From: Congregicoccus sp964517665
GTDB lineage: Bacteria > Verrucomicrobiota > Verrucomicrobiia > Opitutales > Opitutaceae
Length of the DNA stretch: 64,000 nucleotides
NCBI GenBank assembly: GCA_964517665.1
Contig: CAZFCY010000004.1
Location: forward strand, 1-64,000
Direction: 5' to 3'
Part shown: positions 35,547 through 44,256 of the stretch, piece by piece
How positions within the stretch are numbered: the stretch's first letter is position 1
Layout: each line of letters begins with the position of its first letter
The notes under the pieces: generated by a model
What the model saw: the letters and a program-made list of their open reading frames with translations, nothing else
What the model was told of the DNA's origin: nothing
The model's database searches: none
Program-made: the position numbers and the translations under genes

Positions 35547-37259
35547 ATGGCCATCGGAAGGCTTCAAAGCGCCATCATCGAAAACCTCGTCTCGCTCGGC
35601 CGGATCACCGCCGAGGACCAGGCGAAGATCGTCTCCTCGCAAAGCGAGATGACCGGCGACGCCCTCGAGCAGTTGCTCGTCGAGGAGCACCGGATCCAGT
35701 CGCATCACCTGCTCGTCGCGAAAGCGCGCGCCTTCGGCATGTCGCCGTTCAACGTCGCGCGGGTGAAAATCCACAAAGGCACGTTCGAGCACATCGACAT
35801 CGAGTTCTGCCAGCAGAACACCGTCCTTCCCGTCAGCGTCGTGGGCGATTTCGTGATGGTGGCGTTTGCCAATCCGTTCGAACTCACGATCTCGAACCAG
35901 ATCCAGAAACTCACGGGCAAGCGCGTCGTGCCGCTGCTCGCGATGGAAAAGGAGATCCGCGACCGCTTGAACTCCGGCTCGCTCAAGCACGCGGAGCAAT
36001 TCGACGACGTCGTCTCCGCGGTCGGCGAGGAGTATTCGGAGGGCGACGGCGAACTGCGCTCGGGCGACCTCGAGAGCGAGGAGTCGGCCCCGATCATCCA
36101 GCTCGCGAACCGCATCATCGAGGACGCCTTCATCGGCGGCGCGAGCGACATCCACATCGAGCCCGGCGAGCGCGAACTCGCGGTGCGCTACCGCATCGAC
36201 GGCATCTGCCAGTCGAAACTCAAGCTCCCCGCCAAGGTCGCCCCGGCGCTCGTCGCGCGCCTGAAGATCATGGCCAACCTCGACATCTCCGAGCGCCGGC
36301 TCCCGCAGGACGGGCGCATCGTTTTCAAGCAATACACGAAGAAGAGCATCGACATCGATCTTCGTTGTTCGACCGCGCCGCTGAACTTCGGCGAAGGCAT
36401 GGTCATGCGCATCCTCGACAAGCAGAAGTCCACCCTGCCGTTGCCCGCCCTCGGTTTCTCGGAGCAAAACCTCGCGCGCTACCGCGAAGTCATCCGCCAG
36501 CCCTACGGCATGATCCTGCACTGCGGACCGACCGGCTCGGGAAAGTCGATGACGCTCTACTCGGCGTTGAACGAAATCAACTCGCCCGAGATGGTCATCC
36601 GCACGGCCGAGGATCCGATCGAGTACACGCTTCCCGGCATCCTTCAGCTTCAGACGAACCGGCTCATCGGCCTCACCTTCGCGAGCGCGCTGCGTTCGTT
36701 CCTGCGCCAGGATCCGGACATCATCCTCGTCGGTGAAATTCGAGACCAGGAAACGGCCAACATCGCGGTCGAGGCCGCGCTCACGGGCCACTTGCTCCTC
36801 AGCACGCTGCACACGAACGACGCGCCCGGCACGATCGCGCGCCTCACCGACATGGGCGTCGAGCCGTTCATGATCAGCTCGTCGCTGCTTTGCGTCTGCG
36901 CGCAACGCCTCATGCGCCGGGTCTGCAAGGTCTGCCGCCGGCCCCACGAGCCCGAGGCGCGGGAGAAGGACATTCTGCAAAAGGCGATCGGCTGGAGCGG
37001 CCCGATTTTCAAAGCGAACGCGAAGGGCTGCCCGCGCTGCAACTCCAGCGGCTACAAGGGACGCGTCGGCATCCACGAACTCATGACCATGAGCGAGCCG
37101 CTCATCGAGGCGATCAACCACGGCAAGGAAGCGAGCGAATTGAAACGCCTCGCGATCGAAGCCGGGATGAAAACCCTCCACCAGGATTCCATGCTCAAGG
37201 TGAAGGAGGGCCTCACCACGGTGGAGGAAGCCCTCTGCACCGTCCCGCCGGATATGTGA
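35547..37259 (+). CDS. GspE/PilB-type secretion or pilus ATPase
   Basis: The protein has 570 residues. An MshEN-like N-domain occupies about 1-150. The catalytic part has an Asp-box DIHIEPGERELAVRYRIDG near 200, Walker A GPTGSGKS near 330, Walker B region DPDIILVGEIRD near 392 and the His-box STLHTNDAPG near 418. A zinc ribbon (CKVC ... CPRC near 460-500) is typical of GspE/PilB. It is a cytoplasmic hexameric motor for type II secretion or type IV pilus assembly. No other pilus or secretion genes are in the window. The frame is open upstream to 35328 but the ATG at 35547 follows the preceding gene closely. Confidence 0.87.
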   Translation: MAIGRLQSAIIENLVSLGRITAEDQAKIVSSQSEMTGDALEQLLVEEHRIQSHHLLVAKARAFGMSPFNVARVKIHKGTFEHIDIEFCQQNTVLPVSVVGDFVMVAFANPFELTISNQIQKLTGKRVVPLLAMEKEIRDRLNSGSLKHAEQFDDVVSAVGEEYSEGDGELRSGDLESEESAPIIQLANRIIEDAFIGGASDIHIEPGERELAVRYRIDGICQSKLKLPAKVAPALVARLKIMANLDISERRLPQDGRIVFKQYTKKSIDIDLRCSTAPLNFGEGMVMRILDKQKSTLPLPALGFSEQNLARYREVIRQPYGMILHCGPTGSGKSMTLYSALNEINSPEMVIRTAEDPIEYTLPGILQLQTNRLIGLTFASALRSFLRQDPDIILVGEIRDQETANIAVEAALTGHLLLSTLHTNDAPGTIARLTDMGVEPFMISSSLLCVCAQRLMRRVCKVCRRPHEPEAREKDILQKAIGWSGPIFKANAKGCPRCNSSGYKGRVGIHELMTMSEPLIEAINHGKEASELKRLAIEAGMKTLHQDSMLKVKEGLTTVEEALCTVPPDM

Positions 37260-37268
37260 GCGGGGGAC

Positions 37269-37404
37269 GTCGAAAGTCGAAGGTCCAAAGGTCGAAAGTC
37301 GAAAGCACGCGCTGAAAGGTGGCCGCGGGCGTCCCTGCCCGTGTGGTTCGGGCGGGACGCCCGAATCCTCAAACGCGCAGCAGGGAGCGGCGCGGCCACC
37401 TTTC
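37269..37404. repeat. Mixed repeat: GTCGAAGGTC-type array plus nested inverted repeat
   Basis: At 37269-37305 the words GTCGAAAGTC and AAGGTCCAAAGGTC repeat, matching the array at 16213-16403. Next to it, 14-bp perfect arms (37314-37327 and 37391-37404, GAAAGGTGGCCGCG) enclose a second imperfect hairpin built on GGGCGTCCCTGCCCG and its complement. The unit lies between convergent genes and may also terminate transcription. Confidence 0.65.
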
Positions 37405-37409
37405 GACTC

Positions 37410-38231
37410 CTAGCCGCGTCGCCGCAGCACCACGACCAGATCCTCCTGCGCATCGTCCAGCGCGCGCGGCGAATCGATGTCGTGCGAGAAATCGTAGCAC
37501 GCGATCGGCTCGAGCAAGGCGACGCGGCCGATGATGGCCTCGAACTCGGCGGCATTATAGGTTCTGCACTGCCAGTGGGTTTCCAGTTTCTCGACCTTGC
37601 GCGCGCCCTTGCGGCGGACGCGCATGCGGTTGCGCAACCACTCCAGGCGCGTCTTCGCATGCGCCGGGCGCGTGATCACTTCAGAAACCACCCGCACGCC
37701 GTCGCGCTCCCCCTTCCAGACCTCGCGATCGGTCCGCCGGCGCGCGTAGTCGGTGAGATGAATGCCGATGATATAAAGCCCGCCCGGCACGAGGGCGCGC
37801 GCGACGCGTTGCAGATGGGCGACGGCGTCCTCCTCGGTGAGAAGATACTTGAACGTGCTGAGCAGACAGTGCGCGAGATCGAAGGGGCCGCGCATGCGAA
37901 ACGATTCCATGCGATCCTCGCGCAAACGCACGCGCCGGCGCATGCCGGCGGGAAGCGCGCGCGCGCGTTCGTCCGCGTAGGCGATCATCTCGGCGCTCGC
38001 GTCGAAACCCGCGACGCGATGGCCGCGCCGCGCGAGTTCGAAGACCAGCCGGCCGTTTCCGCAAGCCGGCTCGAGCACGCGGGCGGGCGGGGTCGCGCCC
38101 TTGCGGCGGTGGCTGCGCGGCCCATGGTGGGCCAGCGCGGCCTCGAGAAACTCCGCCTCCCGCGCCGTGTCGTTGTCGAAGACGATGTCGTAATAAAGCG
38201 GAAAACGATACCAGTCGGTCTGGGTGAACAT
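37410..38231 (-). CDS. Class I SAM-dependent methyltransferase
   Basis: The protein has 273 residues from the ATG at 38231. Motif I lies near 50 (RVLEPACGNGRLVFELARRGH), motif II DASAEMIAYADERA near 80 and FDLAHCLLSTFKYLLTEEDAVAH near 118. The fold matches Methyltransf_25-type enzymes of unknown substrate. The frame continues upstream to 38309, but that stretch is repeat DNA (CAGGAAACAGG-type words). It is isolated from the glycan and lipid loci, so its substrate cannot be guessed. Confidence 0.7.
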   Translation of the reverse strand: MFTQTDWYRFPLYYDIVFDNDTAREAEFLEAALAHHGPRSHRRKGATPPARVLEPACGNGRLVFELARRGHRVAGFDASAEMIAYADERARALPAGMRRRVRLREDRMESFRMRGPFDLAHCLLSTFKYLLTEEDAVAHLQRVARALVPGGLYIIGIHLTDYARRRTDREVWKGERDGVRVVSEVITRPAHAKTRLEWLRNRMRVRRKGARKVEKLETHWQCRTYNAAEFEAIIGRVALLEPIACYDFSHDIDSPRALDDAQEDLVVVLRRRG

Positions 38232-38235
38232 GGAG

Positions 38236-38343
38236 ATCAGGAAACAGGGGTCAGGCAGGGAGCAGGAGTCGAAAGTCGATACTGACTCCTGACTCTCGTC
38301 TCCTGTCACCTGCGTTCTGATTCGGTCTCGGCCGAATCAGAAC
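38236..38343. repeat. CAGGAAACAGG-type short-unit repeat and 12-bp hairpin at the ruvB end
   Basis: Words such as CAGGAAACAGGGGTCAGGCAGG face their complements (GACTCCTGACTC, CTCCTGTCACCTG) within 38236-38312, the same family as at 59669-59830. A perfect 12-bp stem (38314-38325 with 38332-38343, GTTCTGATTCGG) follows. It contains the ruvB stop codon and could end ruvB transcription, although no T run follows. Confidence 0.6.
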
Positions 38344-39368
38344 AGCGCGCCTTGCGCGCCGCCGCCGAGGGATTTCAGGCCGATCGCGCGCATGCCTTTT
38401 TCCGTGATGACGCGGCCCTGGAGCGTGCGCTGGAGGAAGCCGTTCTGGATGAGAAACGGCTCGTGCACTTCCTCGAGCGTGTCCGGTTCCTCGCCGATCG
38501 CGACGGCGAGGGTCGAGATCCCGACAGGGCCGCCTTTGTAGTGATCGGTGATCACGCGGAGCATGCGCTTGTCGAGTTCGTCCAGGCCGAGCGCGTCGAT
38601 CTCGAGCAGTTCGAGAGCGGCCGCGGCGGCCTTCTTCGTGATCTTTCCACCCGCGCGTTCCTGCGCGTAGTCGCGCACGAAATACACGAGGTTGTTCGCG
38701 ATGCGCGGCGTGCCCCGCGCGCGTGTGGCGATTTCGTGGGCGCCGTCGGTGTCGGCTTCGACGTCGAGGAGTTTGCACGTGCGCCGGACGATCGAGAGCA
38801 GATCCTCGGGCGAGTAGTAATCGAGGCGCGTTTGCAGCGTGAAACGGCTGCGCAGCGGCGCGGTCAACAGGCCCGAGCGGGTGGTGGCGCCGACGAGCGT
38901 GAACCGCGGAATGTTGAGCCGCACGCTGCGCGCGTTCGGCCCCTGATCGATGAGGATGTCGATCCGGAAGTCTTCCATCGCGGAGTAGAGATACTCCTCG
39001 ACCGACTTCGAGATGCGGTGGATCTCGTCGATGAAAAGGATGTCGCCCTCCTCGAGGTTGGTGAGCAACCCGGCGAGGTCGCCCGCCTTCTCGACCACGG
39101 GGCCGGAGGTGACGCGGACGTTGCGCTGCATCTCGTGCCCGAGGATGAAGGCGAGGCTCGTTTTCCCCAAACCAGGCGGGCCGCTGAAGAGCACGTGGTT
39201 GAGCACGTCGCCGCGCTTGCGCGCCGCGCCGACCATGACGCGGAGGCGTTCGAGCGTCTTGAGCTGCCCGACGAAATCGCTGAAGGCGTGCGGCCGCAGC
39301 GCCGCCTCCTGCGGCGACACGGGCGAATCGAGGGTGGACGTGATGAAGCTGACGCCTTTGTCCGGCAC
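38337..39368 (-). CDS. ruvB: Holliday junction branch migration ATPase RuvB
   Basis: The protein has 343 residues. It shows the RuvB AAA+ pattern: Walker A GPPGLGKT at 63-70, Walker B ILFIDEIHR at 110-118, sensor 1 GATTRSG and the arginine-finger region PLRSRF, followed by the winged-helix C-domain (DHYKGGPVGISTLAVAIGEE). It drives branch migration of Holliday junctions with RuvA in recombination and repair. The length is normal for the family. ruvA and ruvC are not in the window. Confidence 0.96.
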   Translation of the reverse strand: MPDKGVSFITSTLDSPVSPQEAALRPHAFSDFVGQLKTLERLRVMVGAARKRGDVLNHVLFSGPPGLGKTSLAFILGHEMQRNVRVTSGPVVEKAGDLAGLLTNLEEGDILFIDEIHRISKSVEEYLYSAMEDFRIDILIDQGPNARSVRLNIPRFTLVGATTRSGLLTAPLRSRFTLQTRLDYYSPEDLLSIVRRTCKLLDVEADTDGAHEIATRARGTPRIANNLVYFVRDYAQERAGGKITKKAAAAALELLEIDALGLDELDKRMLRVITDHYKGGPVGISTLAVAIGEEPDTLEEVHEPFLIQNGFLQRTLQGRVITEKGMRAIGLKSLGGGAQGALF

Positions 39369-39596
39369 GGGCTCGAAGTTTCGCGCTCGGCCTGTCGAGT
39401 GTCGAGCGGGGAGTGGACAGCTTGTCGTGGAAACGAGCGTTCAAGGCGGTCGCGCACTTTGGATGGCAGGCCGTTGCGCGCTCGCCGCCACGCTTGAACC
39501 TTGCGCGCAGGCGGGTGTCCACAGTGCAACTGACGTCGTCGGCTGCATGGAGCCTGGCGCCGGACCAACGTTAACATCACAAGGAAGGAATCCCCC

Positions 39597-40112
39597 ATGG
39601 AGGCTGAAGAATCGAAGACGCAGTTGTGGACGCCCCCGGAACCCTGCGAGGAACACAAATGGCTGCAGAAGCTGATCGGCGAATGGACGTTTGAAAGCGA
39701 GGCGGTGATGGAGCCCGGGCAGCCTCCGGCGAAGCACAAGGGAACCGAGGTTGTGCGCGCGATCGGCCCTTTCTGGGTTCAAGGCGATGGGGAGGGCGAG
39801 ATGCCAGGCGGCGGAACCGCGCAGATGCGGATCACGCTCGGCTACGATCCGCAAAAGAAGCGTTTCGTGGGCACGTGGCTCGGTTCGATGATGAGCCACC
39901 TCTGGATCTATGACGGCGAACTGGATCCGGCCGGGCGGATTCTCTCGCTCCAGGCGGAGGGTCCCGACATGGAGGACGAGCGCAAAGTGGCCCGATACAA
40001 AGACGTCATCGAGTTGAAGAGCGACGATCACCGCGTGCTGACGTCGCACGTGCTCGACGAGCACGGGAAGTGGCGGCAGTTCATGACGGCGCACTACCTG
40101 CGGAAACGCTGA
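39597..40112 (+). CDS. DUF1579 domain protein
   Basis: The protein has 171 residues without a signal peptide. It matches the DUF1579 pattern: HKWLQKLIGEWTFESEAVME near 20-39, GTEVVRAIGPFWVQGD near 50, GYDPQKKRFVGTWLGSMMSHLWIYDGELD near 82-110 and LTSHVLDEHGKW near 148. These proteins form a small beta-barrel of unknown role, possibly lipid or ligand binding. AAGGAAGG at about 39579-39586 is a good ribosome-binding site. The gene is divergent from ruvB and is probably a single transcription unit. Confidence 0.82.
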   Translation: MEAEESKTQLWTPPEPCEEHKWLQKLIGEWTFESEAVMEPGQPPAKHKGTEVVRAIGPFWVQGDGEGEMPGGGTAQMRITLGYDPQKKRFVGTWLGSMMSHLWIYDGELDPAGRILSLQAEGPDMEDERKVARYKDVIELKSDDHRVLTSHVLDEHGKWRQFMTAHYLRKR

Positions 40113-40244
40113 CCAGGCGGGAACGCGGGCTCGTGACGCCCGCCGGCTCATGCCTGCCGGGACCCGCTGGTCGAGGCGGCGCCGAAGCGATGGGCTTGTC
40201 CCGGGCGGGCTTTGCCACGTCACCCTCGGAGCGAAGGATGTGAT

Positions 40245-40326
40245 ATAACCGCGCGGGGGTTCTTGCATAACCGCGCGCGCGTGTTCCGGCCGCTCCGAGG
40301 CCACGCGCGGCTTACAAATCTGTAAG
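40245..40326. promoter_or_regulatory. Candidate operator set upstream of the DegP-like protease gene
   Basis: Two elements stand out. ATAACCGCGCG occurs twice at 40245-40255 and 40267-40277, exactly 22 nt apart (two helical turns). A perfect palindrome CTTACA-AATC-TGTAAG lies at 40311-40326, 80 nt before the start codon. Direct repeats at one- or two-turn spacing and TTACA-type palindromes are typical of OmpR-family regulators. Such a regulator is encoded just downstream of the protease. Confidence 0.5.
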
Positions 40327-40406
40327 TTTCCGGAAAGGAAGGGGAGAGGCGCGTGGGTTATCGTGGCGGCAGGTTCGACACATCGACCTGAGCAACTTTT
40401 CCGATC

Positions 40407-41933
40407 ATGGCATTCGACACATCCAATCTCTTGCGCCGCCCGTGGAAGGCGGCCGCCTTTTCCGCCGCGGTGCTGGGCGGCGCGATTTTCGCCATCGCCG
40501 GCGCCGGGACCGACACGGAAACGCCGAAGCCGCCTGTCGAGGTGCAGGTGGACGAGGCTCCGCTGCCGCGCGGCGATGACGGCGCGTTTTCCTACAGCCC
40601 GATCGTGCAGCGCGTCGCGCCGAGCGTGGTGAAGGTCGTCGTCCGGCAGGAAGGCAAGGAAGTGCCCGCCGGCCAGTTGGGGTTTCCCTTCGATGACCCG
40701 ATGTTGCGCCGCTTTTTCGGGCCGATGGTTCCGAACCAGCGGGACAACCGCACGTTTCGCACTCCGCCGTCCTCCGGCCTGGGGTCGGGCGTGATCGTGA
40801 GTTCGGATGGCTATATTCTCACCAACAACCACGTCGTGGCGGAGGCCGACAAGGTCACCGTGACGCTCTCCGATGGGCGCGAGCTTGCCGCGAAGGTCGT
40901 CGGCAAAGACGAGATGACCGACCTCGCCGTGATCAAAGTCGCCACGGGCAAACTTCCCGCCGTGACCTTTGCGAGCAGCGACGACGTGCAGGTCGGCGAC
41001 CGCGTGCTCGCGATCGGCAATCCCTTCGGCCTCGGCCAGACCGTGACGACCGGAATCGTGAGCGCGAAGGGCCGCTCGCTGGGCTTGGGCATCGAGTACG
41101 AGGATTTCATCCAAACGGACGCGGCGATCAACCCCGGCAACTCCGGCGGCGCGCTCGTCGACGTGCGTGGACGCCTCGTCGGGATCAACACCGCGATCTT
41201 CAGCCGCAGCGGCGGTTTTCAGGGCATTGGTTTCGCCATTCCTTCGCAGCTTGCGCGGCACGTCATGGACAGTCTCGTGCAGGACGGAAAGGTCACGCGT
41301 GGCTTCCTCGGCGTTGGCATCCAGGACCTCAAGCCGGATCTGGCGGAGGCGTTCAATATCAAAGCCGGCGAGGGCGCGTTGGTCGCGGATGTCCAGCCGG
41401 ACAGTCCGGGAGCGAGGTCGGGACTTCAAAGCGGCGACATCATTCTCTCCTGGAAGGGGAAGAAAGTCGAAGACGCGCGGCGCCTGAAGTTTGCCGTGGG
41501 CGCGACCAAACCCGACGAGGAGGTCAAGGTTCGCATCCTGCGCGAAGGCGAGGAGAAGACCGTCGAGGTCAAGGTCGGCGAGAAACCCGGCAGCGGGAAA
41601 CTCGCCTCCGGCGCCGGCAGCTCCAGCGACGAAGGCGTCTTGAACGGCGTCGGCGTGGCGGATCTCACGCCGCAGGTGCGCAACGAGTTCGAAATTCCCT
41701 CCCGCGTCGAGGGCGCCGTGATCACGCAGGTCGATCCCAATTCGGCCGCCGCCCAGGCGGGGCTTTCACCGGGAGACGTCATTCTCGAAATCAACCGCAA
41801 GCCGGTCCGCAACGCGGAGGAGGCGATCCGCCTGACCGAGGACTTCGGCGACGGAAAGACGTTGGTAAAACTTTGGAGCCGCGGCGGCACGCACTACCTC
41901 GTCGTCGACGAGAGCGACCGCCAGGGCTCCTGA
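40407..41933 (+). CDS. DegP/HtrA-type periplasmic serine protease (Do-like)
   Basis: The protein has 508 residues. An N-terminal membrane or signal segment (about 14-34) leads to a trypsin-like domain with the triad H142 (TNNHVV), D172 (MTDLAVIKV) and S246 (GNSGGAL). Two PDZ domains follow at about 300-385 (VTRGFLGVGIQDL ...) and 410-500. This is the layout of Do-family proteases, which degrade or refold misfolded envelope proteins. A two-component system follows, and a candidate OmpR-type operator lies upstream, so envelope-stress control is a fair inference. A hairpin follows the stop. Confidence 0.92.
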   Translation: MAFDTSNLLRRPWKAAAFSAAVLGGAIFAIAGAGTDTETPKPPVEVQVDEAPLPRGDDGAFSYSPIVQRVAPSVVKVVVRQEGKEVPAGQLGFPFDDPMLRRFFGPMVPNQRDNRTFRTPPSSGLGSGVIVSSDGYILTNNHVVAEADKVTVTLSDGRELAAKVVGKDEMTDLAVIKVATGKLPAVTFASSDDVQVGDRVLAIGNPFGLGQTVTTGIVSAKGRSLGLGIEYEDFIQTDAAINPGNSGGALVDVRGRLVGINTAIFSRSGGFQGIGFAIPSQLARHVMDSLVQDGKVTRGFLGVGIQDLKPDLAEAFNIKAGEGALVADVQPDSPGARSGLQSGDIILSWKGKKVEDARRLKFAVGATKPDEEVKVRILREGEEKTVEVKVGEKPGSGKLASGAGSSSDEGVLNGVGVADLTPQVRNEFEIPSRVEGAVITQVDPNSAAAQAGLSPGDVILEINRKPVRNAEEAIRLTEDFGDGKTLVKLWSRGGTHYLVVDESDRQGS

Positions 41934-41982
41934 TGGAGTAGTCAGCACAATTGGTTTGGGGTTCATAGCAGCAGCAGCATAC

Positions 41983-42015
41983 GAGCCCGCGCGTCGTCTG
42001 TAGGCGCGCGGGCTC
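41983..42015 (+). terminator. Hairpin after the protease gene, possible terminator
   Basis: An 11-bp perfect stem GAGCCCGCGCG/CGCGCGGGCTC closes an 11-nt loop. Only a weak T-rich tail (ATTCTAAT) follows, so termination efficiency is uncertain. Confidence 0.55.
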
Positions 42016-42019
42016 ATTC

Positions 42020-42139
42020 TAATGAAGAATGATGAATGTGGAATGCAGAATGAAGCGGTTGCATGCCGGGTGGCGGGTGGCGTGCGCGGACGTTTTTGAA
42101 TTCTTAATTCTACATTCTGCGTTCTTCATTCAACATTAG
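42020..42139. repeat. Inverted arrays of GAATGAAGAATG-type words
   Basis: The left array (42020-42056) repeats AATGAAGAATGATGAATG-like words. The right array (42101-42139) is the reverse complement of such words (TTCTTAATTCTACATTCTGC). The 44-nt middle is GC-rich. The pair can form an imperfect hairpin and ends 4 nt before the response-regulator start codon. The A/T content is far from the surrounding genome. Confidence 0.65.
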
Positions 42140-42143
42140 CGCC

Positions 42144-42809
42144 ATGCGCGTGCTCGTGGTGGAAGACGACGAGAAGATCGGAACCTTCGTGGCCAACGGC
42201 CTGAAGCAGCACGGCTTTGCCGTGGACCTCGCCCGCGATGGCGAAGAGGCGGTCATGCTCGCGGATACCACCGCGTTCGACGCCGCTGTCGTCGATGTGA
42301 TGCTGCCGAAGCTCGACGGCCTCAGTTTCGTCAAGCGCCTGCGCGCGCGCCGCAGCGTGTTGCCGGTGCTTTTTCTCAGCGCGCGCGGGACGGTGGACGA
42401 TCGCATCCGCGGCCTGCAGGCGGGCGGCGACGATTACCTCACCAAGCCCTTCGCGTTTTCAGAACTGCTCGCGCGATTGCAGGCGTTGATCCGCCGCGCC
42501 ACGCGCACGCCGGAATCGACCAGCCTTTCCGCCGGCGACATCGAACTCGATCTCGTCACGCGCACGGCCACCGTCGCCGGAGAACGGGTCGAGCTGCAAC
42601 CGCGGGAGTTCACCCTTCTCGGCTACCTCCTGCGCAACGCCGGGCGGCCGGTCACCAAGACGATGATCCTCGAGCACGTGTGGGACTACAGCTTCGATCC
42701 GCAAACCAACGTGGTCGACGTGCTCATGCACCGCCTGCGCTCCAAGATCGACCCCGATCACAAGCGCATCGAAACCATCCGCGGCGTCGGTTATGTCCTC
42801 AAAAACTGA
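42144..42809 (+). CDS. OmpR-family response regulator
   Basis: The protein has 221 residues. The receiver domain has the acidic pocket E7-D8-D9, phospho-acceptor D51 (VVDVMLPK), S/T of LFLSARG and K of YLTKPF. The winged-helix DNA-binding domain occupies about 125-220 (LQPREFTLLGYLLRNAGRPVT, then VVDVLMHRLRSKID). It is a transcription factor that pairs with the histidine kinase starting 17 nt before its end. Targets may include the upstream protease gene. Confidence 0.92.
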   Translation: MRVLVVEDDEKIGTFVANGLKQHGFAVDLARDGEEAVMLADTTAFDAAVVDVMLPKLDGLSFVKRLRARRSVLPVLFLSARGTVDDRIRGLQAGGDDYLTKPFAFSELLARLQALIRRATRTPESTSLSAGDIELDLVTRTATVAGERVELQPREFTLLGYLLRNAGRPVTKTMILEHVWDYSFDPQTNVVDVLMHRLRSKIDPDHKRIETIRGVGYVLKN

Positions 42810-44256
42810 GGGTGTGCCGTGGCACCGGTCGCTGGCGGTGCGGCTGGGGCTCTGGAATTTCGTCCTTTCGATCGTCGGCGCGATCAGCGTGCTCGGCGGC
42901 ATCTACTGGCTCGTCGCGCACACGCTCGACACGCGCGAGCGCGAGGCGCTCGAGCTTCGCGCGGAGCAATTCGCGGTCGCGTTCACGCGCGGCGGCGTGG
43001 GCGCGGTGCGGGGATTGCTGGAACAACGCGAGGAGTCGCCGCACGTGCGCTCGCTCTTCGTGCGCATCGTCGGGCGCGATGGCACGATGACGTTTGCCAA
43101 GACGCCGCCGGAGTGGTCCACGGACGAGAACACTTCCGTGCTCGTGCCGGACGGCTGGGGCTTCTGGCGGCCGGAGCGCGTGCAGACCGTGCGCGTGCCA
43201 CGCGATGCGCGGCGCGATTTCACCATCGTCTCCCGGACGCTTTCGAATGGCGTGCTGCTCCAGCTCGCGCGCAGCACGGACAACCGCGAGGTCCTGCTCG
43301 AGCCGCTGCGGCGCACGATGGTCCTCGGCGGATTCGCGGGCGTCGTCATCGCCGCGCTCGCCGCCGGTTTCATCGCCTGGCGGGCGACGCGTCCGGTGCG
43401 GCAGGTGGCCTCGACCGCGCGCGAGATCATCAGCACCGGCGATCTCTCCGCGCGCGTGCCGCCGACCGGGCGCGACGACGAAATCGGCGACCTCGTCGCG
43501 CAGTTCAACACCCTGCTCCAGCGCAACAGCTCGCTCCTGCGCGCCACGCGCGAGGCGCTCGACAACGTCGCGCACGACGTGCGCACGCCGCTCACGCGTT
43601 TGCGCGCGGGGGCCGAGGCCGCGCTCGCCAGCAGCACGGACACCGTGGCCGCGCGCAGCGCGCTCGCGGATTGCATCGAGGAAACCGATCGCATCCGGCG
43701 CCTGCTCGATACGCTCCTCGATATTTCCGCGGCCGAGGCCGGCGTTCTCGGCATGAAGCTGGAGCCGGTTCCTGTCGCCGCTCTCGTGCGCGATGTCGTG
43801 GAGCTTTACTCGATGATCGCGGAGGAGATGAAGATCGAGGTTTCCGGCCAGGCGCCGGACGATCTCGTCGTGCTCGCCGATGCCACGCGCATTCGGCAGG
43901 TGGTCGCGAACCTGGTGGACAACGCCGTCAAATACACGCCCGATGGGGGCAGGATTTTCGTCACCGCGCGGCAGAGCGCGAACCGGGTGCAGATCGTCGT
44001 GCAGGACACCGGCCCCGGGATTCGCCCGGAGGATCTGGAGCGGATCTGGCGGCGGCTCTACCGCGGAGACTCCAGCCGCTCGCAACGCGGCCTCGGCCTG
44101 GGGTTGAGCGTGGTGAAGGCGATCGTCGAGGCGCACGAGGGCACGGTCGGCGTGCACAACGATCCGCGCGGCGGAGCGGTCTTCACCGTCGATCTGCCCG
44201 CGGTCGCGCCAGCGCGGGCAGCAGTTCCAGCGTTGCCAGTGTCACAAGCACGCTGA
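42793..44256 (+). CDS. Membrane sensor histidine kinase
   Basis: The protein has 487 residues. Two membrane helices (about 18-40 and 175-195) flank a periplasmic sensor of ~130 residues. A HAMP domain (RATRPVRQVASTAREIISTG near 198), a HisKA domain with H261 (DNVAHDVRTPLTRLR) and an HATPase with N box VDNAVKY, G1 DTGPGIRPED and G2 GLGLGLSVVKAIVE follow. It phosphorylates the regulator encoded before it. The periplasmic sensor is not of a recognised type. Its 3' end overlaps the convergent exporter gene by 74 nt. Confidence 0.9.
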   Translation: MSSKTEGVPWHRSLAVRLGLWNFVLSIVGAISVLGGIYWLVAHTLDTREREALELRAEQFAVAFTRGGVGAVRGLLEQREESPHVRSLFVRIVGRDGTMTFAKTPPEWSTDENTSVLVPDGWGFWRPERVQTVRVPRDARRDFTIVSRTLSNGVLLQLARSTDNREVLLEPLRRTMVLGGFAGVVIAALAAGFIAWRATRPVRQVASTAREIISTGDLSARVPPTGRDDEIGDLVAQFNTLLQRNSSLLRATREALDNVAHDVRTPLTRLRAGAEAALASSTDTVAARSALADCIEETDRIRRLLDTLLDISAAEAGVLGMKLEPVPVAALVRDVVELYSMIAEEMKIEVSGQAPDDLVVLADATRIRQVVANLVDNAVKYTPDGGRIFVTARQSANRVQIVVQDTGPGIRPEDLERIWRRLYRGDSSRSQRGLGLGLSVVKAIVEAHEGTVGVHNDPRGGAVFTVDLPAVAPARAAVPALPVSQAR

